Below are positions 1 through 8,544 of a stretch of 64,000 bases of DNA, one piece after another. The position numbers and the translations under genes are program-made. Within the stretch, counting starts at the first letter, position 1. Every line of letters begins with the position of its first letter. This DNA comes from Halalkalibacter sp. APA_J-10(15) (GTDB lineage: Bacteria > Bacillota > Bacilli > Bacillales > Bacillaceae_D): NCBI RefSeq assembly GCF_023017105.1, contig NZ_JALKEV010000013.1, forward strand, positions 62,001 through 126,000, written 5' to 3'. The notes under the pieces were generated by a model. It was given only the letters and a program-made list of their open reading frames with translations, was not told the origin of the DNA and did not search any database.

Positions 1-253
1 CATCTAAACATCCTTTTGTATGATAAATAATACAATATTCATCTTGAGAAAAAATACTAATCCCTAAGGCGATTAACTGTTTTTCCTTCTTCGAGAGCGT
101 GCCTTTTTCAAAGCATGCTTCTGTAAATGCATTATATTTCTTCGCTATCGTAGGCATTTTTTTCGTAAATACACCTATTCCTTCTTTATAATCTTGTAAC
201 GCCATTTGAATTGGACTTTGATCCTGTTGGTCCTGCTGTTGTTGCTGATCCAT
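1..253 (-). CDS. AhpD/carboxymuconolactone decarboxylase-like protein (cut by window edge)
   Basis: Only the first 84 or so codons are present; the gene runs off the left edge. The start at 253 follows an AGGAGGG box 8 nt upstream. The protein opens with a Gln/Asp-rich stretch ([13 protein letters not shown]). After a helical region comes [10 protein letters not shown], the Cys-x3-His pattern of the AhpD-like alkylhydroperoxidase fold. Such proteins are peroxidase- or disulfide-redox-linked, but many small Bacillus members have no known substrate. Cytoplasmic, with no signal peptide. The family is likely; the exact reaction is unknown because the C-terminus is missing. Confidence 0.7.
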   Translation of the reverse strand, partial: MDQQQQQDQQDQSPIQMALQDYKEGIGVFTKKMPTIAKKYNAFTEACFEKGTLSKKEKQLIALGISIFSQDEYCIIYHTKGCLD

Positions 254-393
254 TTTATCATCCCTCCTAGTCTTTTAAACATCTGTATTATTTACAGGGA
301 GGTTGTATGATATACGAAAGAAGTACCAGAAAATGAATGTGGAAGGCCTCTGAAAAAGGACCCTCGAAAAAAAAACGATCTTTTCCTTGTGCC

Positions 394-574
394 ATGCGGA
401 ACCTCATTCCGTTAAATAGACAAATATTCTACTTTTGCATTAGAAACGGAACGTCATTCCGCTAATATGCCAAAAGAAGAGCAAAACGAAGCGTAAATGG
501 CCAAATAGCGGAACGAGGATCCGTAATAACCGGAATAAAGTCAGTATAAAGGAAATAACGGAATGACGTTCCAT
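394..574. repeat. Cluster of four imperfect palindromes (CGGAAC..TTCCG type)
   Basis: Four related short palindromes lie in the non-coding stretch between the AhpD-like gene and metQ: 396-415 (GCGGAACCTCATTCCGTTAA), 444-466 (core CGGAACGTCATTCCGCTAAT), 507-527 (core GCGGAACGAGGATCCGTAAT) and 557-572 (AACGGAATGACGTTCC). Their CGG starts are spaced 50, 61 and 50 bp apart. The sequence between them is not conserved, so this is neither CRISPR nor a simple tandem repeat. No open reading frame is evident in 254-663. Function unknown. Confidence 0.7.
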
Positions 575-663
575 CAAGTCGCAGCACAACTTAATGAAGA
601 AAAGACCGCTACCGCTAGGCCATTGAAAAAGTCCGATCTTCTCAAAAAAATGTGGGAATTACA

Positions 664-703
664 AAGCCACTGAAAAAGTACAAATTAGCTTTTTCAGTGG
701 CTT
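664..703. terminator. Hairpin downstream of metQ, recurrent CACTGAAAAAG type
   Basis: The arms AAGCCACTGAAAAAG (664-678) and CTTTTTCAGTGGCTT (689-703) are exactly complementary. The hairpin sits just past the metQ stop and probably ends the metNPQ transcript. Its T-run is inside the stem rather than after it. The same core occurs at 6439-6480, 23160-23202 and 45268-45307. Confidence 0.75.
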
Positions 704-723
704 CATTTCTAGTGTCTATTGAT

Positions 724-1545
724 TTAGTTTTGAACAGGAATAACCGCTCCATCGTATTGTTCATAAATAAATTCGCGAATTTCCTCTGAAGTTAACACTT
801 CATACAAGGCTTGAACTAATTCACCCTCTTCATTACCTTCACGAACAACTAATAGGTTTGGCTGGAGAACATCCTCACCCTCGAAAGCAATTCCATAAGC
901 ATCAATATCAACTCCACCTTCAAGGGCATAGTTCGTATTGATAACGACCGCATCACCTTCGTCATTTTCAAATGAAGGTGCTAACATTCTTGCTTCGACT
1001 TGATATTCATCAAATTTTAAGTCTTTCGGATTCGATACGATGTTTTCCACACGTGCAAGCTCGCCATCTTCAATATTAAGCTCAATTAAACCAGCGCGCT
1101 CAAAAATCGGTAAAATACGTCCATGGTCACTAATCGAATCACTTATAATAATCGTTGCACCATCTGGAAGTTCATCTAAACTACTATATTCTTTTGAATA
1201 CACACCAATTGGCTCATAATGTATTTCACCAATACTAACAAAATCATATGCCTCATTTTCATCCATTTGCGAAGCTAAATACCCAGGTGTTTGAAAATAA
1301 TTTACATCAATTTCATTTTCCAGTAACGCTTCATTAGGCAGAATATAATCAGAAAAGGTTGTAATATCTAGCTCAATCCCTTTCTCCTCCAATATAGGAG
1401 CCGCAGCCTCTAATATTTCCGTATGTGGCACAGCTGACGCACCGACACGTAACGTTTCTAACGAATCCTCATCTGCTCCATTTCCACATGCTGCTAATGT
1501 AACTGATAATCCTAATGCTGCAATTAAACCCGCTACTTTTTTCAT
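724..1545 (-). CDS. metQ: Methionine ABC transporter substrate-binding lipoprotein
   Basis: NlpA/MetQ family lipoprotein that captures methionine outside the membrane and passes it to MetP. The start at 1545 (MKKVAGLIAALG...) is preferred over an upstream GTG at 1560 because GGGGGAAAGAAAG lies directly before it. A signal peptide ends in the lipobox LAAC with the lipidated Cys at residue 20. The rest (about 273 aa) is family length and carries typical motifs such as EIHYEPIGVYS. It is the last gene of metN-metP-metQ, 17 nt after metP, and is controlled by the SAM riboswitch upstream of metN. Confidence 0.95.
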   Translation of the reverse strand: MKKVAGLIAALGLSVTLAACGNGADEDSLETLRVGASAVPHTEILEAAAPILEEKGIELDITTFSDYILPNEALLENEIDVNYFQTPGYLASQMDENEAYDFVSIGEIHYEPIGVYSKEYSSLDELPDGATIIISDSISDHGRILPIFERAGLIELNIEDGELARVENIVSNPKDLKFDEYQVEARMLAPSFENDEGDAVVINTNYALEGGVDIDAYGIAFEGEDVLQPNLLVVREGNEEGELVQALYEVLTSEEIREFIYEQYDGAVIPVQN

Positions 1546-1562
1546 CTTTCTTTCCCCCACTC

Positions 1563-2231
1563 TTATCTTTTGTCTGTTTTATGTGTAAAGTAGTCCCCGA
1601 TCCATTGAATGATAAAGACAATAATCAGGATGGCTACTGTTGCCACCAATGTAATCATACTATTATTACGTTGAAACCCTTCTAAATAAGCCAAGTGACC
1701 AAGTCCTCCAGCAGCAATAACACCTGCCATTGCCGTATAACTAACGAGAGCAATCGCTGTAACCGTTATGCCTGAGATCAAAGCTGGCATCGCCTCTGGA
1801 ATTAATACTTTGCGAACGATCGTGAAAGAGGACGCACCCATTGCTTGTGAAGCCTCAATAACCCCTTTATCAATTTCCCTAAGAGCAATTTCTACCATTC
1901 GAGCGTAAAAAGGTGCAGCACCAATAATTAACGCAGGCAAAGCTGCATTTGCACCTAACATCGTCCCAACCATTGCCCTTGTAAATGGAATGAGAAGCAC
2001 AAGTAAAATTATGAATGGAATTGATCGAAATACATTGACAATCGTACTAAAAACAAAATGGATAATGGCATTCTCCCATAAGCCACCCTTACTCGTCACA
2101 TATAATATAAGACCAAGTATGATTCCCAATACAAATGTAACGGCAACGGAGATCGTTGTCATGTAAATTGTTTCAACAGTTGCTTCCCATAATTGATCGA
2201 CTTTAATTTCCTCAAGAAGATCATTCATCAT
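1563..2231 (-). CDS. metP: Methionine ABC transporter permease
   Basis: MetI-type permease of 222 aa with about five hydrophobic membrane segments. The MetI signature for docking the ATPase is seen around QAMGASSFTIVRKVLIPEAM. It forms the membrane channel with MetN and MetQ for methionine uptake. The start ATG (2231, with a second ATG at 2228) overlaps the last 11 nt of metN, which suggests translational coupling. Same gene order as B. subtilis metNPQ. Confidence 0.94.
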   Translation of the reverse strand: MMNDLLEEIKVDQLWEATVETIYMTTISVAVTFVLGIILGLILYVTSKGGLWENAIIHFVFSTIVNVFRSIPFIILLVLLIPFTRAMVGTMLGANAALPALIIGAAPFYARMVEIALREIDKGVIEASQAMGASSFTIVRKVLIPEAMPALISGITVTAIALVSYTAMAGVIAAGGLGHLAYLEGFQRNNSMITLVATVAILIIVFIIQWIGDYFTHKTDKR

Positions 2232-3246
2232 TCTTGATCACCTCCACATCAACCTTCTTCTCTTTGATGAAGGCAATCGCATCATTGATTATGCGCTCTT
2301 CCCCTTTAAGTGAAACAAACAACGTCCCATATGAACCATTTTGAATCTTTGTAATCTTACCTTGTACAATGTTTACTTCAATATCAAAAGCTCGAATCAA
2401 TTCCGTAATAAGCGGGCTTTCTGTTTCATCACCAACAAACGTTAATTGAACCATTCGGCTATTTGGTTCACTCGCCAAGGAAGCTAAAGCCTCAACGGTC
2501 TCTTCTGGCTCGGTAATTTGTTTAACAAATTCTTTTGTCATTTTCTGCTGTGGTCTTCGAAAAACGTCTAGAACAGGACCCATTTCAACAATTTGTCCTT
2601 CTTCCATGACGGCAACCCGATGACAAATTTTTCGAATCACATGCATCTCATGAGTAATTAAAATAATGGTTAAACCAAGCTTCTGATTAATATCAACTAA
2701 TAGCTCTAAAATCGAGTCTGTCGTTTTCGGATCAAGAGCAGATGTGGCTTCATCGCACAAAAGCACACTTGGATTGTTGGCTAATGCTCGCGCGATGCCG
2801 ACACGTTGTTTTTGACCACCGCTCAATTGGGAAGGATAACTATCTCCACGACCTTCAAGTCCAACAAGCTCGATTAATTCATCGACTCGCTCTTTCCTTC
2901 GCGCTCTATCGACACCTGCAATTTCCAGAGGAAAAGCGATATTTTCTCGTACGGTACGTGACCATAGAAGGTTAAAGTGCTGAAAGATCATGCCAATTTC
3001 TTGACGCGCCTTTCGCAATTCTTTTGCTGATAGAGTGGACAAATCACGCTCTCCAACAATGACATTACCTTCTGTCGGTCTTTCCAACATATTTAGCATG
3101 CGGATCAGTGTGCTCTTACCTGCCCCACTATAGCCAATCACACCAAATATTTCACCTTCCTCTATCGTTAAATCGACACCGTCCACTGCTTGAACGGGTC
3201 CATTTTTCGTATTAAAACGTTTCTTGATCCCTTTTAATGAAATCAT
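2221..3246 (-). CDS. metN: Methionine ABC transporter ATP-binding protein
   Basis: ATPase of the methionine importer. The start at 3246 gives 341 aa, the usual MetN length; the extra ten upstream codons lack support, while GAAGGGAAG precedes 3246. Walker A is GYSGAGKST near residue 40, the ABC signature is LSGGQKQR and Walker B is VLLCDEATSALD. The C-terminal 80 or so residues form the NIL domain, which in this family binds methionine and inhibits transport when cell methionine is high. First gene of the riboswitch-controlled operon. Confidence 0.95.
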   Translation of the reverse strand: MISLKGIKKRFNTKNGPVQAVDGVDLTIEEGEIFGVIGYSGAGKSTLIRMLNMLERPTEGNVIVGERDLSTLSAKELRKARQEIGMIFQHFNLLWSRTVRENIAFPLEIAGVDRARRKERVDELIELVGLEGRGDSYPSQLSGGQKQRVGIARALANNPSVLLCDEATSALDPKTTDSILELLVDINQKLGLTIILITHEMHVIRKICHRVAVMEEGQIVEMGPVLDVFRRPQQKMTKEFVKQITEPEETVEALASLASEPNSRMVQLTFVGDETESPLITELIRAFDIEVNIVQGKITKIQNGSYGTLFVSLKGEERIINDAIAFIKEKKVDVEVIKNDE

Positions 3247-3342
3247 CGAAAACCACTTCCCTTCGAGGTCAATCAAAAGGTATAGCCACCCTTTTTGAAC
3301 AACCTCTTATAATACTTTATATAAAGACCGTATTTATTAAAA

Positions 3343-3376
3343 ATAAAAAAATCCTTCCTGTGCGTGACAGAAAGGA
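3343..3376 (-). terminator. Riboswitch expression-platform terminator ahead of metN
   Basis: Read on the minus strand, ATCCTTTCTGT - CACGC - ACAGGAAGGAT is followed by a run of T residues (3343-3350). It lies between the S-box aptamer and metN, exactly where SAM-dependent termination is expected. Confidence 0.9.
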
Positions 3377-3393
3377 TGATACATTCGTCCTTC

Positions 3394-3510
3394 CTCTCAT
3401 CTTTCAAAGTGGTAAACACTTTGCAGGATTTAGCACCTAATAAGATGATTTATCACCTTATCGGTTGCTGGGCATCGTAGGGCCAGTCCCTCCGCCTCTC
3501 GCAATAAGAG
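3394..3510 (-). promoter_or_regulatory. SAM-I riboswitch (S-box) controlling metNPQ
   Basis: Minus-strand sequence contains S-box hallmarks in order: CTCTTAT (P1 5' side, 3504-3510), GAGAGGCGGAGGGACTGGCC, GATGCCCAGCAACC, AAGGTG, GGTGCTAAATCCTGC, and TGAAAGATGAGAG, whose ATGAGAG closes P1 at 3394-3400. It is followed by a strong terminator (3343-3376). SAM binding should stop transcription before metN, so methionine uptake is made only when SAM is low. Confidence 0.95.
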
Positions 3511-3549
3511 TTTTACTATATGAAAATACTAATCTTTTAGCTCCTATGA

Positions 3550-3579
3550 ATAATAGCATAGGAAAAAATCAGCTGTCAA
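3550..3579 (-). promoter_or_regulatory. Promoter of the S-box metNPQ transcript
   Basis: Minus strand shows TTGACA (3574-3579), an 18-nt spacer and TATTAT (3550-3555), a good sigma-A promoter. Transcription would begin about 30 nt before the riboswitch aptamer. Confidence 0.7.
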
Positions 3580-3650
3580 TGAATGCTGATCAGTATTTCT
3601 TGCCAATTTTGTGAATAGCCTTACATGTTAATGACCCATAAGGGATTACG

Positions 3651-3688
3651 AAGGCACTAATAAAGGTTTTTAACCTTATCAGTGCCTA
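3651..3688. terminator. Terminator hairpin after yusG-like gene
   Basis: Long inverted repeat: AGGCACT-ATAAAGGTT and AACCTTAT-AGTGCCT with a short T-rich loop. It lies just downstream of the DUF2553 gene on the minus strand. Confidence 0.75.
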
Positions 3689-3722
3689 TTAAATACAATG
3701 AGAGAAACCGTTGTCTCCTTTA

Positions 3723-3965
3723 TTAGCACCAGCCCTCATCACAATTTTCTACATAGGATTGAACATCGTTAGGCTTTTTATTTTCATATCTGTATATTTT
3801 ATCTGCGTCAAATTCAAAACCTTCAGCCATTTCATGCTGCAGGCCTTGGTTTGTTTCCATTACTTGACCAATCTTGGCTTCCCCCATGTATAAGCTAAGC
3901 TTCCCATCTTCATACTTACCTTTCACTTGACTGGTCACATCAATCTTCACAAATTCCAATTCCAC
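3723..3965 (-). CDS. yusG: YusG-like DUF2553 family protein
   Basis: Small acidic 80-aa cytoplasmic protein of unknown function. Its position directly beside gcvH and yusI matches the B. subtilis yusG-gcvH-yusI order, and its sequence pattern (MELEFVKIDVTSQVKGKYEDG...) is that of the DUF2553 family. It starts after AAGGAGGTGCTTACGTGG-type sequence and ends with two Cys residues (ENCDEGWC). No catalytic motif is recognisable. It appears to be a separate transcription unit ended by the hairpin at 3651-3688. Confidence 0.75.
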   Translation of the reverse strand: MELEFVKIDVTSQVKGKYEDGKLSLYMGEAKIGQVMETNQGLQHEMAEGFEFDADKIYRYENKKPNDVQSYVENCDEGWC

Positions 3966-4086
3966 GTAAGCACCTCCTTATATATAACAAAAGTTACGTA
4001 TAGCTTCCCCAGAGTAAGCTAACTTATCATAACGAAAAGCAAATCATTTAAAAAACGTCGGCTGTGCTTCCGAATTCATATAAAAA

Positions 4087-4127
4087 AGAGGTTCCAAAAG
4101 ATTTAACCTAGATCCTTTGAAACTTCT
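4087..4127 (-). terminator. Terminator after gcvH
   Basis: Minus strand has an 18-bp stem with several G-U pairs (AGAAGTTTCAAAGGATCT against AAATCTTTTGGAACCTCT), followed by TTTTT. It lies 13 nt beyond the gcvH stop. Confidence 0.75.
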
Positions 4128-4140
4128 GTATTGTTCATTT

Positions 4141-4527
4141 CTACTCTTGACTAATCATTTCCTCATATTGTTCCGCTTGCATAAGCTCATCTAGCTCCGC
4201 TTCTTTACTTGGCTTGATAATAAGCATCCATGCTTTTTCGTATGGAGATTCATTGACAAGCTCTGGTGAATCATCTAAATTTGCATTTACTTCAACGACT
4301 TGTCCACTAATTGGAGCATACAACTCCGAAACCGTTTTCACTGACTCTACATTCCCAAATGGCTCATTAGCTGTCAGTTCATCACCCACTTCAGGCAATT
4401 CAGCAAATACAATATCCCCTAACTCTTCCTGCGCAAAATGAGTGACCCCAATTCGAACTTGACCATTCTCTTTCTTCACCCATACGTGCTCTTTCGAATA
4501 CGTTAGCTCTTTTGGTAATTGACTCAT
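4141..4527 (-). CDS. gcvH: Glycine cleavage system H protein
   Basis: Lipoyl carrier of the glycine cleavage system; it shuttles the aminomethyl group between P, T and L proteins. In Bacillus it is also the entry point for octanoyl transfer in lipoate synthesis. The start at 4527 (MSQLPKEL) follows TAGGAGG; the longer reading frame to 4548 lacks support. 128 aa, normal length. The lipoylated lysine is K64 in the [12 protein letters not shown] motif. As in B. subtilis, gcvH stands apart from gcvT/gcvP, next to yusG and yusI. Confidence 0.96.
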   Translation of the reverse strand: MSQLPKELTYSKEHVWVKKENGQVRIGVTHFAQEELGDIVFAELPEVGDELTANEPFGNVESVKTVSELYAPISGQVVEVNANLDDSPELVNESPYEKAWMLIIKPSKEAELDELMQAEQYEEMISQE

Positions 4528-4593
4528 GGTTAACCTCCTACTTTTCATCTATGCTCTTTAGTATAACGTGATGCTGTTGAAAAGAAAAACAAC

Positions 4594-4950
4594 TTATTTC
4601 CAATTTTGTTCAAATAAGTCCTCCTTAAAACCAACCGTCACTTTCTTTTGATCAGTCGTTAACGGGCGCTTAATTAACATTCCATCAGAAGCAAGCAATT
4701 CTAACGCTTCATCTTCTGTCATTGTTGGTAATTTCTCTTTTACATTTAGTTCACGATATTTCTTTCCACTTGTATTAAAAAATTTCTTTATTTCTAGTCC
4801 ACTATTTTCAACCATGATTTTTAGTTCTTCTTTAGTCGGTGGATTTTCGACAATATGTACATCATTCACTTCTATCCCTTTTTCCTCTAACCATTTTTTA
4901 GCTTTTCGACAAGTTCCACACTTTGGATAATGATAAAAAGTTATTGCCAT
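4594..4950 (-). CDS. yusI: Spx/ArsC-like thioredoxin-fold protein (YusI-like)
   Basis: ArsC/Spx/MgsR superfamily protein of 118 aa. The thioredoxin fold carries a CGTC pair at residues 11-14 (YPKCGTCRKAKKWL), and a later segment GMLIKRPLTTD is typical of the superfamily. The start at 4950 is chosen because AAAGGA is 9 nt upstream; the ATG at 4959 touches that box. Cytoplasmic. Members may be arsenate-reductase-like or thiol-dependent regulators; this branch has no firmly known substrate. Neighbour order with gcvH matches B. subtilis. Confidence 0.85.
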   Translation of the reverse strand: MAITFYHYPKCGTCRKAKKWLEEKGIEVNDVHIVENPPTKEELKIMVENSGLEIKKFFNTSGKKYRELNVKEKLPTMTEDEALELLASDGMLIKRPLTTDQKKVTVGFKEDLFEQNWK

Positions 4951-5131
4951 CACAAACATTCCTTTCTCATTTATTCATCCTTAGTATTGCTTAATTCATG
5001 TAAAACCACAACCAATATGTTTCATTATTAACAACTTCTCACTAGAATAGACTATTGCCATTTTCTTAAAACTAAGTGTGTATCCACTGGATACGCTTCA
5101 TGATATGCAGCATTCCCAAAGGAGGATCAAC

Positions 5132-5434
5132 ATGCAGCAAACACAAATCTCAAACCAACAAAACCAGCAAAATCAGCAAAATCAGCAAAATCAAGCTATT
5201 ATGCAGCAACCACCAGCGATTATTTCAACAAAGGATCAATTGTATTTAACAGACATGCTTTCATGGAATTTAATTGCGATGAAAAAGGCTCATTTCTTCG
5301 CTCAGCAATGTCAAGACCAAGACATTATTCAAGCCCTTGAAAACGCCGGATCCATGCATCAACGCCATTACGAAAAAATACTCACTCACTTGAATGCGAA
5401 TCAAAATCAACAGCAATCTATACCGGTTCAATAA
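5132..5434 (+). CDS. CotF-like spore coat protein (YusN-like)
   Basis: Coat F domain protein of about 100 aa. The start at 5132 follows AAAGGAGG 7 nt upstream; upstream in-frame codons are unsupported. The first 30 residues are Gln/Asn-rich, with a short repeated NQQ unit encoded by iterated AATCAGCAA DNA, so the length could vary by slippage. The rest is helical (TKDQLYLTDMLSWNLIAMKKAHF, then HQRHYEKILTHL), the CotF-domain pattern. It is probably a structural coat protein made in the mother cell. Followed 16 nt later by a second CotF-like gene, so probably co-transcribed. Confidence 0.8.
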   Translation: MQQTQISNQQNQQNQQNQQNQAIMQQPPAIISTKDQLYLTDMLSWNLIAMKKAHFFAQQCQDQDIIQALENAGSMHQRHYEKILTHLNANQNQQQSIPVQ

Positions 5435-5450
5435 TAGGGAGGGCCAATAA

Positions 5451-5771
5451 ATGAATCAACAAAAAATTAAAAATCCTGAACTGCAAGTACCAAAAACACC
5501 ACAAATGTCTGAACGTGACTTTATAAATGATCAATTAGCAACGGAAAAATATATGTCTAACGCCTATACGGTTGCATTAAATGAATTAAGTCACGATCAG
5601 CTTTATCAAGACATTTCTACCATTTATAACGAAACCCAAAATTGTCAACGTGATATTTATACTATCATGTTCAAAAAAGGATTTTATGCGTTAGAACCAG
5701 CTGAGCAACAAAAGCTTTCAGAAGCATACCAGCAATTTTCGGGATACCAAACACAATTCCCTTATCAATAA
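5451..5771 (+). CDS. CotF-like spore coat protein
   Basis: 106-aa Coat F domain protein, second of a pair. It starts at ATG 5451 after a GGGAGGG box. It contains the CotF pattern SERDFINDQLATEKYMSNAYTVALNELSH and a C-terminal Tyr/Gln-rich tail, common in coat proteins. Paralogous to its upstream neighbour but without the NQQ N-terminus. The strong terminator at 5777-5817 follows directly. Presumed role: structural protein of the spore coat. Confidence 0.8.
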   Translation: MNQQKIKNPELQVPKTPQMSERDFINDQLATEKYMSNAYTVALNELSHDQLYQDISTIYNETQNCQRDIYTIMFKKGFYALEPAEQQKLSEAYQQFSGYQTQFPYQ

Positions 5772-5776
5772 AAGTG

Positions 5777-5817
5777 AAAGGTCTGTCCTAGGATTCGATC
5801 CTTTGGACAGACCTTTT
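5777..5817. terminator. Terminator of the coat-protein pair
   Basis: AAAGGTCTGTCC (5777-5788) and GGACAGACCTTTT (5805-5817) form a strong stem with a T-run on the plus strand, immediately after the second coat gene. Confidence 0.9.
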
Positions 5818-5988
5818 TCTAAATAATAAGAAGGTAACGTCAGAGGACATGGTTATAAACCACATTTTTTAGTGCCCTTTATAATCACACATTGGCGTTG
5901 TCGATATTTCCCGAGAAATATCATTCCCCACTTGAAAGCAAGCTTTTCTTTTGATATGACTTAAGTATAACCGAAAGGAGAGAAGAAA

Positions 5989-6393
5989 ATGGAAACCACG
6001 CTACATATTCAAACAGAAGCTCGTGATCAAATGGTTGAAATCACGCACAGAATACAAGACTGGATCAGGTCCATTAACTTTCAGGATGGCATCATTATCG
6101 TTAACTCTTTACATACAACAGCAGGAATTACTGTTAATGAAAATGCCGATCCTGATGTAAAGACAGACATGCTTATGAGACTAGATGAAGTATACCCATG
6201 GAACCACCCAAAGGATCGTCATATGGAAGGAAACACTGCTTCTCACCTAAAGACAAGTACGGTCGGTCACTCTCAAACGATTATTGTCTCAAATGGGCAA
6301 TTACTGCTCGGAACATGGCAAGGAGTCTATTTTTGTGAGTTTGATGGGCCTCGCCAACGAAAATGCGCTTTAAAAGCCATTTCTGCTAGATGA
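5989..6393 (+). CDS. YjbQ/UPF0047 family protein
   Basis: 134-aa cytoplasmic protein of the YjbQ (UPF0047) family, sometimes annotated as secondary thiamine-phosphate synthase because homologues have weak activity in vitro; the physiological role is not settled. Diagnostic motifs are [19 protein letters not shown] near residue 40, the [11 protein letters not shown] segment, and the C-terminal [15 protein letters not shown]. Conserved His and acidic residues in these motifs probably bind a metal. A GAAAGGAGAG box precedes the ATG. Stands alone between two terminators. Confidence 0.88.
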   Translation: METTLHIQTEARDQMVEITHRIQDWIRSINFQDGIIIVNSLHTTAGITVNENADPDVKTDMLMRLDEVYPWNHPKDRHMEGNTASHLKTSTVGHSQTIIVSNGQLLLGTWQGVYFCEFDGPRQRKCALKAISAR

Positions 6394-6438
6394 GTGAGTA
6401 TCCACAATTAAAAATTTAAGCAAAAGAACATACACAAA

Positions 6439-6480
6439 AGTGCACTGAAAAAGTTAAAGCACAAACTTTTTCAGTGCACT
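6439..6480. terminator. Terminator between convergent genes, recurrent CACTGAAAAAG type
   Basis: AGTGCACTGAAAAAGTT and AACTTTTTCAGTGCACT are exactly complementary around a short loop. It lies between the convergent YjbQ gene and ABC permease gene, so it can serve both strands. Same core as hairpins at 664, 23160 and 45268. Confidence 0.85.
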
Positions 6481-6526
6481 CATACATGTTAGAGGAGTAC
6501 TTTACTTTAGTTCACCTCAAATTAAT

Positions 6527-7795
6527 CTATGCTTCTCTTCTTAATGCCGATAGCACATGGATTTTTGTTGCTTTCTTAGCTGGACGTATTCCTGACACAA
6601 TGGCTACCGACAAACTAATAAATGCTGCAATGGCAACAAGCTGAATCGGAATCGCAGAAAACGTCACATCCATAAATTCAGGGGTTTCTGTTACTTCCAC
6701 GAGTACTCTTGGAATGATCCAATTAACAGCAAAGCTAATTGCGTAAGAAATAATCACACCAATGACTACACCTAATACGCCTATAATCGCACTTTCCATT
6801 AAAAATAATCTCCTAATTACAGTCGGGTCAGCTCCAATCGCTTTCATTATCCCAATTTCTTGCGTTCGCTCTGTTACCGCCATTGTCATCGTATTAAAGA
6901 TTCCAATCGAAGCTATAACGACCGCTACTGTCCCTACAATGATTAATCCCGTTTTCAAAGCTGTAAAAAATAACGACATTCCATTAATACGTTCACTGAC
7001 TGAATCAATTATAAACCCTTTATCCTTTAACGAATTAGATAGGCCTTCAACTTGTTGAGCATCAGTTGCGTATACACTTACCTGGTCCAATCCATATGAA
7101 TACACTTCACCGTCTATTTCTTCAGAAAGAAGGATTTCCTTTTCTGATATGGAATCAGATATATATACTGATGAATCATGTCTCCATTCCTGCTCAGGCT
7201 CCGCTCCTATACCTACAATAACGAACTTCTCTTCATATCTAATATCCTCTTCCCAATCGTAAACGGTTATTGTAACGGTCTCATTTAATACGCTACTCTG
7301 ATAAGAAGTAGGTTCTTCGTTTTCATCTGAATCGTATAACATTTCATGGGTATGGTAACCAACAATGATTTCATTTTCCTGTTCAGGAAAGCGTCCATCT
7401 GCCAAAGAAAAACCCGATTTCTCTTCTTCTTCGAAATTCGTCAACCTTGTAGTCATTTCTCCCGAATAAGAATCAATCGAGACATCCACCGGATATTGAA
7501 CGTTACTTCGAGTCACTATCGCCTTAATATGTTCAAGCTGATGAATTTCCTCTATATCACTCTCCTCTACTGCCTTCCAATCTTCATCTTCCTCTCTACC
7601 ATAAATCGAAATTTCATTCATTAATTGATGCTGCATAAACTCATCAACAATCGAATTTTGCAGCCCAAAACCGACTGAAGCAAGAACAATTAAGAACGCA
7701 CATCCCATCGTTGTAGCTAGTACCGTCATAAATAAACGCAATCGGTTTTTCCCCATATTCCGTTTTACATACTGAAACTGATCATTAAATTGCAT
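6527..7795 (-). CDS. MacB/FtsX-type ABC transporter permease
   Basis: 422-aa permease. It has an N-terminal membrane segment (residues about 20-45), a large acidic extracellular domain (about 45-265, MacB periplasmic-core type), then three membrane segments of the FtsX domain with the typical TERTQEIGIMKAIGA loop. The start at 7795 ([17 protein letters not shown]) is the family-like start; the longer frame to 7825 lies inside the ATPase gene. It overlaps the ATPase gene by 11 nt, so the two are coupled. Such pairs export peptides, antibiotics or lipid-linked substrates, or act mechanically on the wall; the substrate here is unknown. Confidence 0.88.
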   Translation of the reverse strand: MQFNDQFQYVKRNMGKNRLRLFMTVLATTMGCAFLIVLASVGFGLQNSIVDEFMQHQLMNEISIYGREEDEDWKAVEESDIEEIHQLEHIKAIVTRSNVQYPVDVSIDSYSGEMTTRLTNFEEEEKSGFSLADGRFPEQENEIIVGYHTHEMLYDSDENEEPTSYQSSVLNETVTITVYDWEEDIRYEEKFVIVGIGAEPEQEWRHDSSVYISDSISEKEILLSEEIDGEVYSYGLDQVSVYATDAQQVEGLSNSLKDKGFIIDSVSERINGMSLFFTALKTGLIIVGTVAVVIASIGIFNTMTMAVTERTQEIGIMKAIGADPTVIRRLFLMESAIIGVLGVVIGVIISYAISFAVNWIIPRVLVEVTETPEFMDVTFSAIPIQLVAIAAFISLSVAIVSGIRPAKKATKIHVLSALRREA

Positions 7796-8483
7796 GCTGT
7801 TCCCCCCCTGATTGAAGCTCACCATCTTCTAAAAGAAGGGTGCGATCTGCAATTGCCGCCACTTCCTCATCATGAGTAATCATCACAAACGTCATCTTTC
7901 GTTCTTGATTGAGCTTCTTTAATATAGCTAAAACTTCCCGCTCTGTATTTGTATCTAAACTTCCTGTTGGTTCATCAGCAAACACATATTTTGGGTTCGT
8001 AATAATGGCACGTGCAATCCCTACTCGCTGCTGCTGACCACCTGAAAGCTCGTTTGGGAAATGTTTTTGATGATCTTTTAAGCCAACCTCTTGTAATATG
8101 TCAATTACTCGCTTCTTTCTTTCCTTCATACTGACACCTTTTAAAATCAATGGTAACTCGACATTATCAAAAACCGTTGCACTCGAAATCAGTTGAAAAT
8201 TTTGAAAGACAAACCCAATATGCTCCAATCGGAATAGAGCCCATTCTTTCTCAGAAAACGTCATTACTTCACGTCCATCAAAACGAATACTTCCTTCACT
8301 TAAAGGCATAAATCCTGCCAACAAGCTTAACAACGTTGATTTACCAGAACCACTTCGTCCAACAATTGAAACCATCTCTCCATCATTAATAGTAAAGGTG
8401 TTTCTTTCCAATACATGAATATCCTGTTTTTTAGCTCCTTTTCCTACTTTGTAGGAAAAAGATAGATTATTTATCTCGATCAT
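7785..8483 (-). CDS. MacB/LolD-type ABC transporter ATP-binding protein
   Basis: 232-aa ATPase with Walker [11 protein letters not shown]-loop FQNFQLISS, signature [14 protein letters not shown], Walker [13 protein letters not shown] and the switch His in MITHDEE. It powers the adjacent FtsX-type permease, whose start overlaps its end. Expression is probably repressed through the perfect 16-bp inverted repeat at 8508-8544, which lies over the inferred transcription start. No regulator gene is adjacent. Confidence 0.92.
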   Translation of the reverse strand: MIEINNLSFSYKVGKGAKKQDIHVLERNTFTINDGEMVSIVGRSGSGKSTLLSLLAGFMPLSEGSIRFDGREVMTFSEKEWALFRLEHIGFVFQNFQLISSATVFDNVELPLILKGVSMKERKKRVIDILQEVGLKDHQKHFPNELSGGQQQRVGIARAIITNPKYVFADEPTGSLDTNTEREVLAILKKLNQERKMTFVMITHDEEVAAIADRTLLLEDGELQSGGEQHAI

Positions 8484-8507
8484 CGTAGCACTCCTTTTTC
8501 TTAAATC

Positions 8508-8544
8508 GTATTATCTGTATTATATAATATAATACAGATAATAC
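8508..8544. promoter_or_regulatory. Perfect 16-bp inverted repeat operator of the ABC exporter
   Basis: Arm GTATTATCTGTATTAT (8508-8523), a 5-nt spacer, and its exact complement (8529-8544). It begins at the -10 element of the inferred promoter and covers the start site, so a dimeric or tetrameric repressor bound here would block transcription of the ABC exporter. The binding protein is not identifiable from the window. Confidence 0.75.

Noticed and set aside
394-574. CRISPR-like array
   Set aside because: Units are only about 16-20 bp, divergent palindromes, and no cas genes are nearby.
3237-3440. Plus-strand frame across the S-box leader
   Set aside because: It overlaps the riboswitch and the start of metN on the other strand and has no ribosome site.
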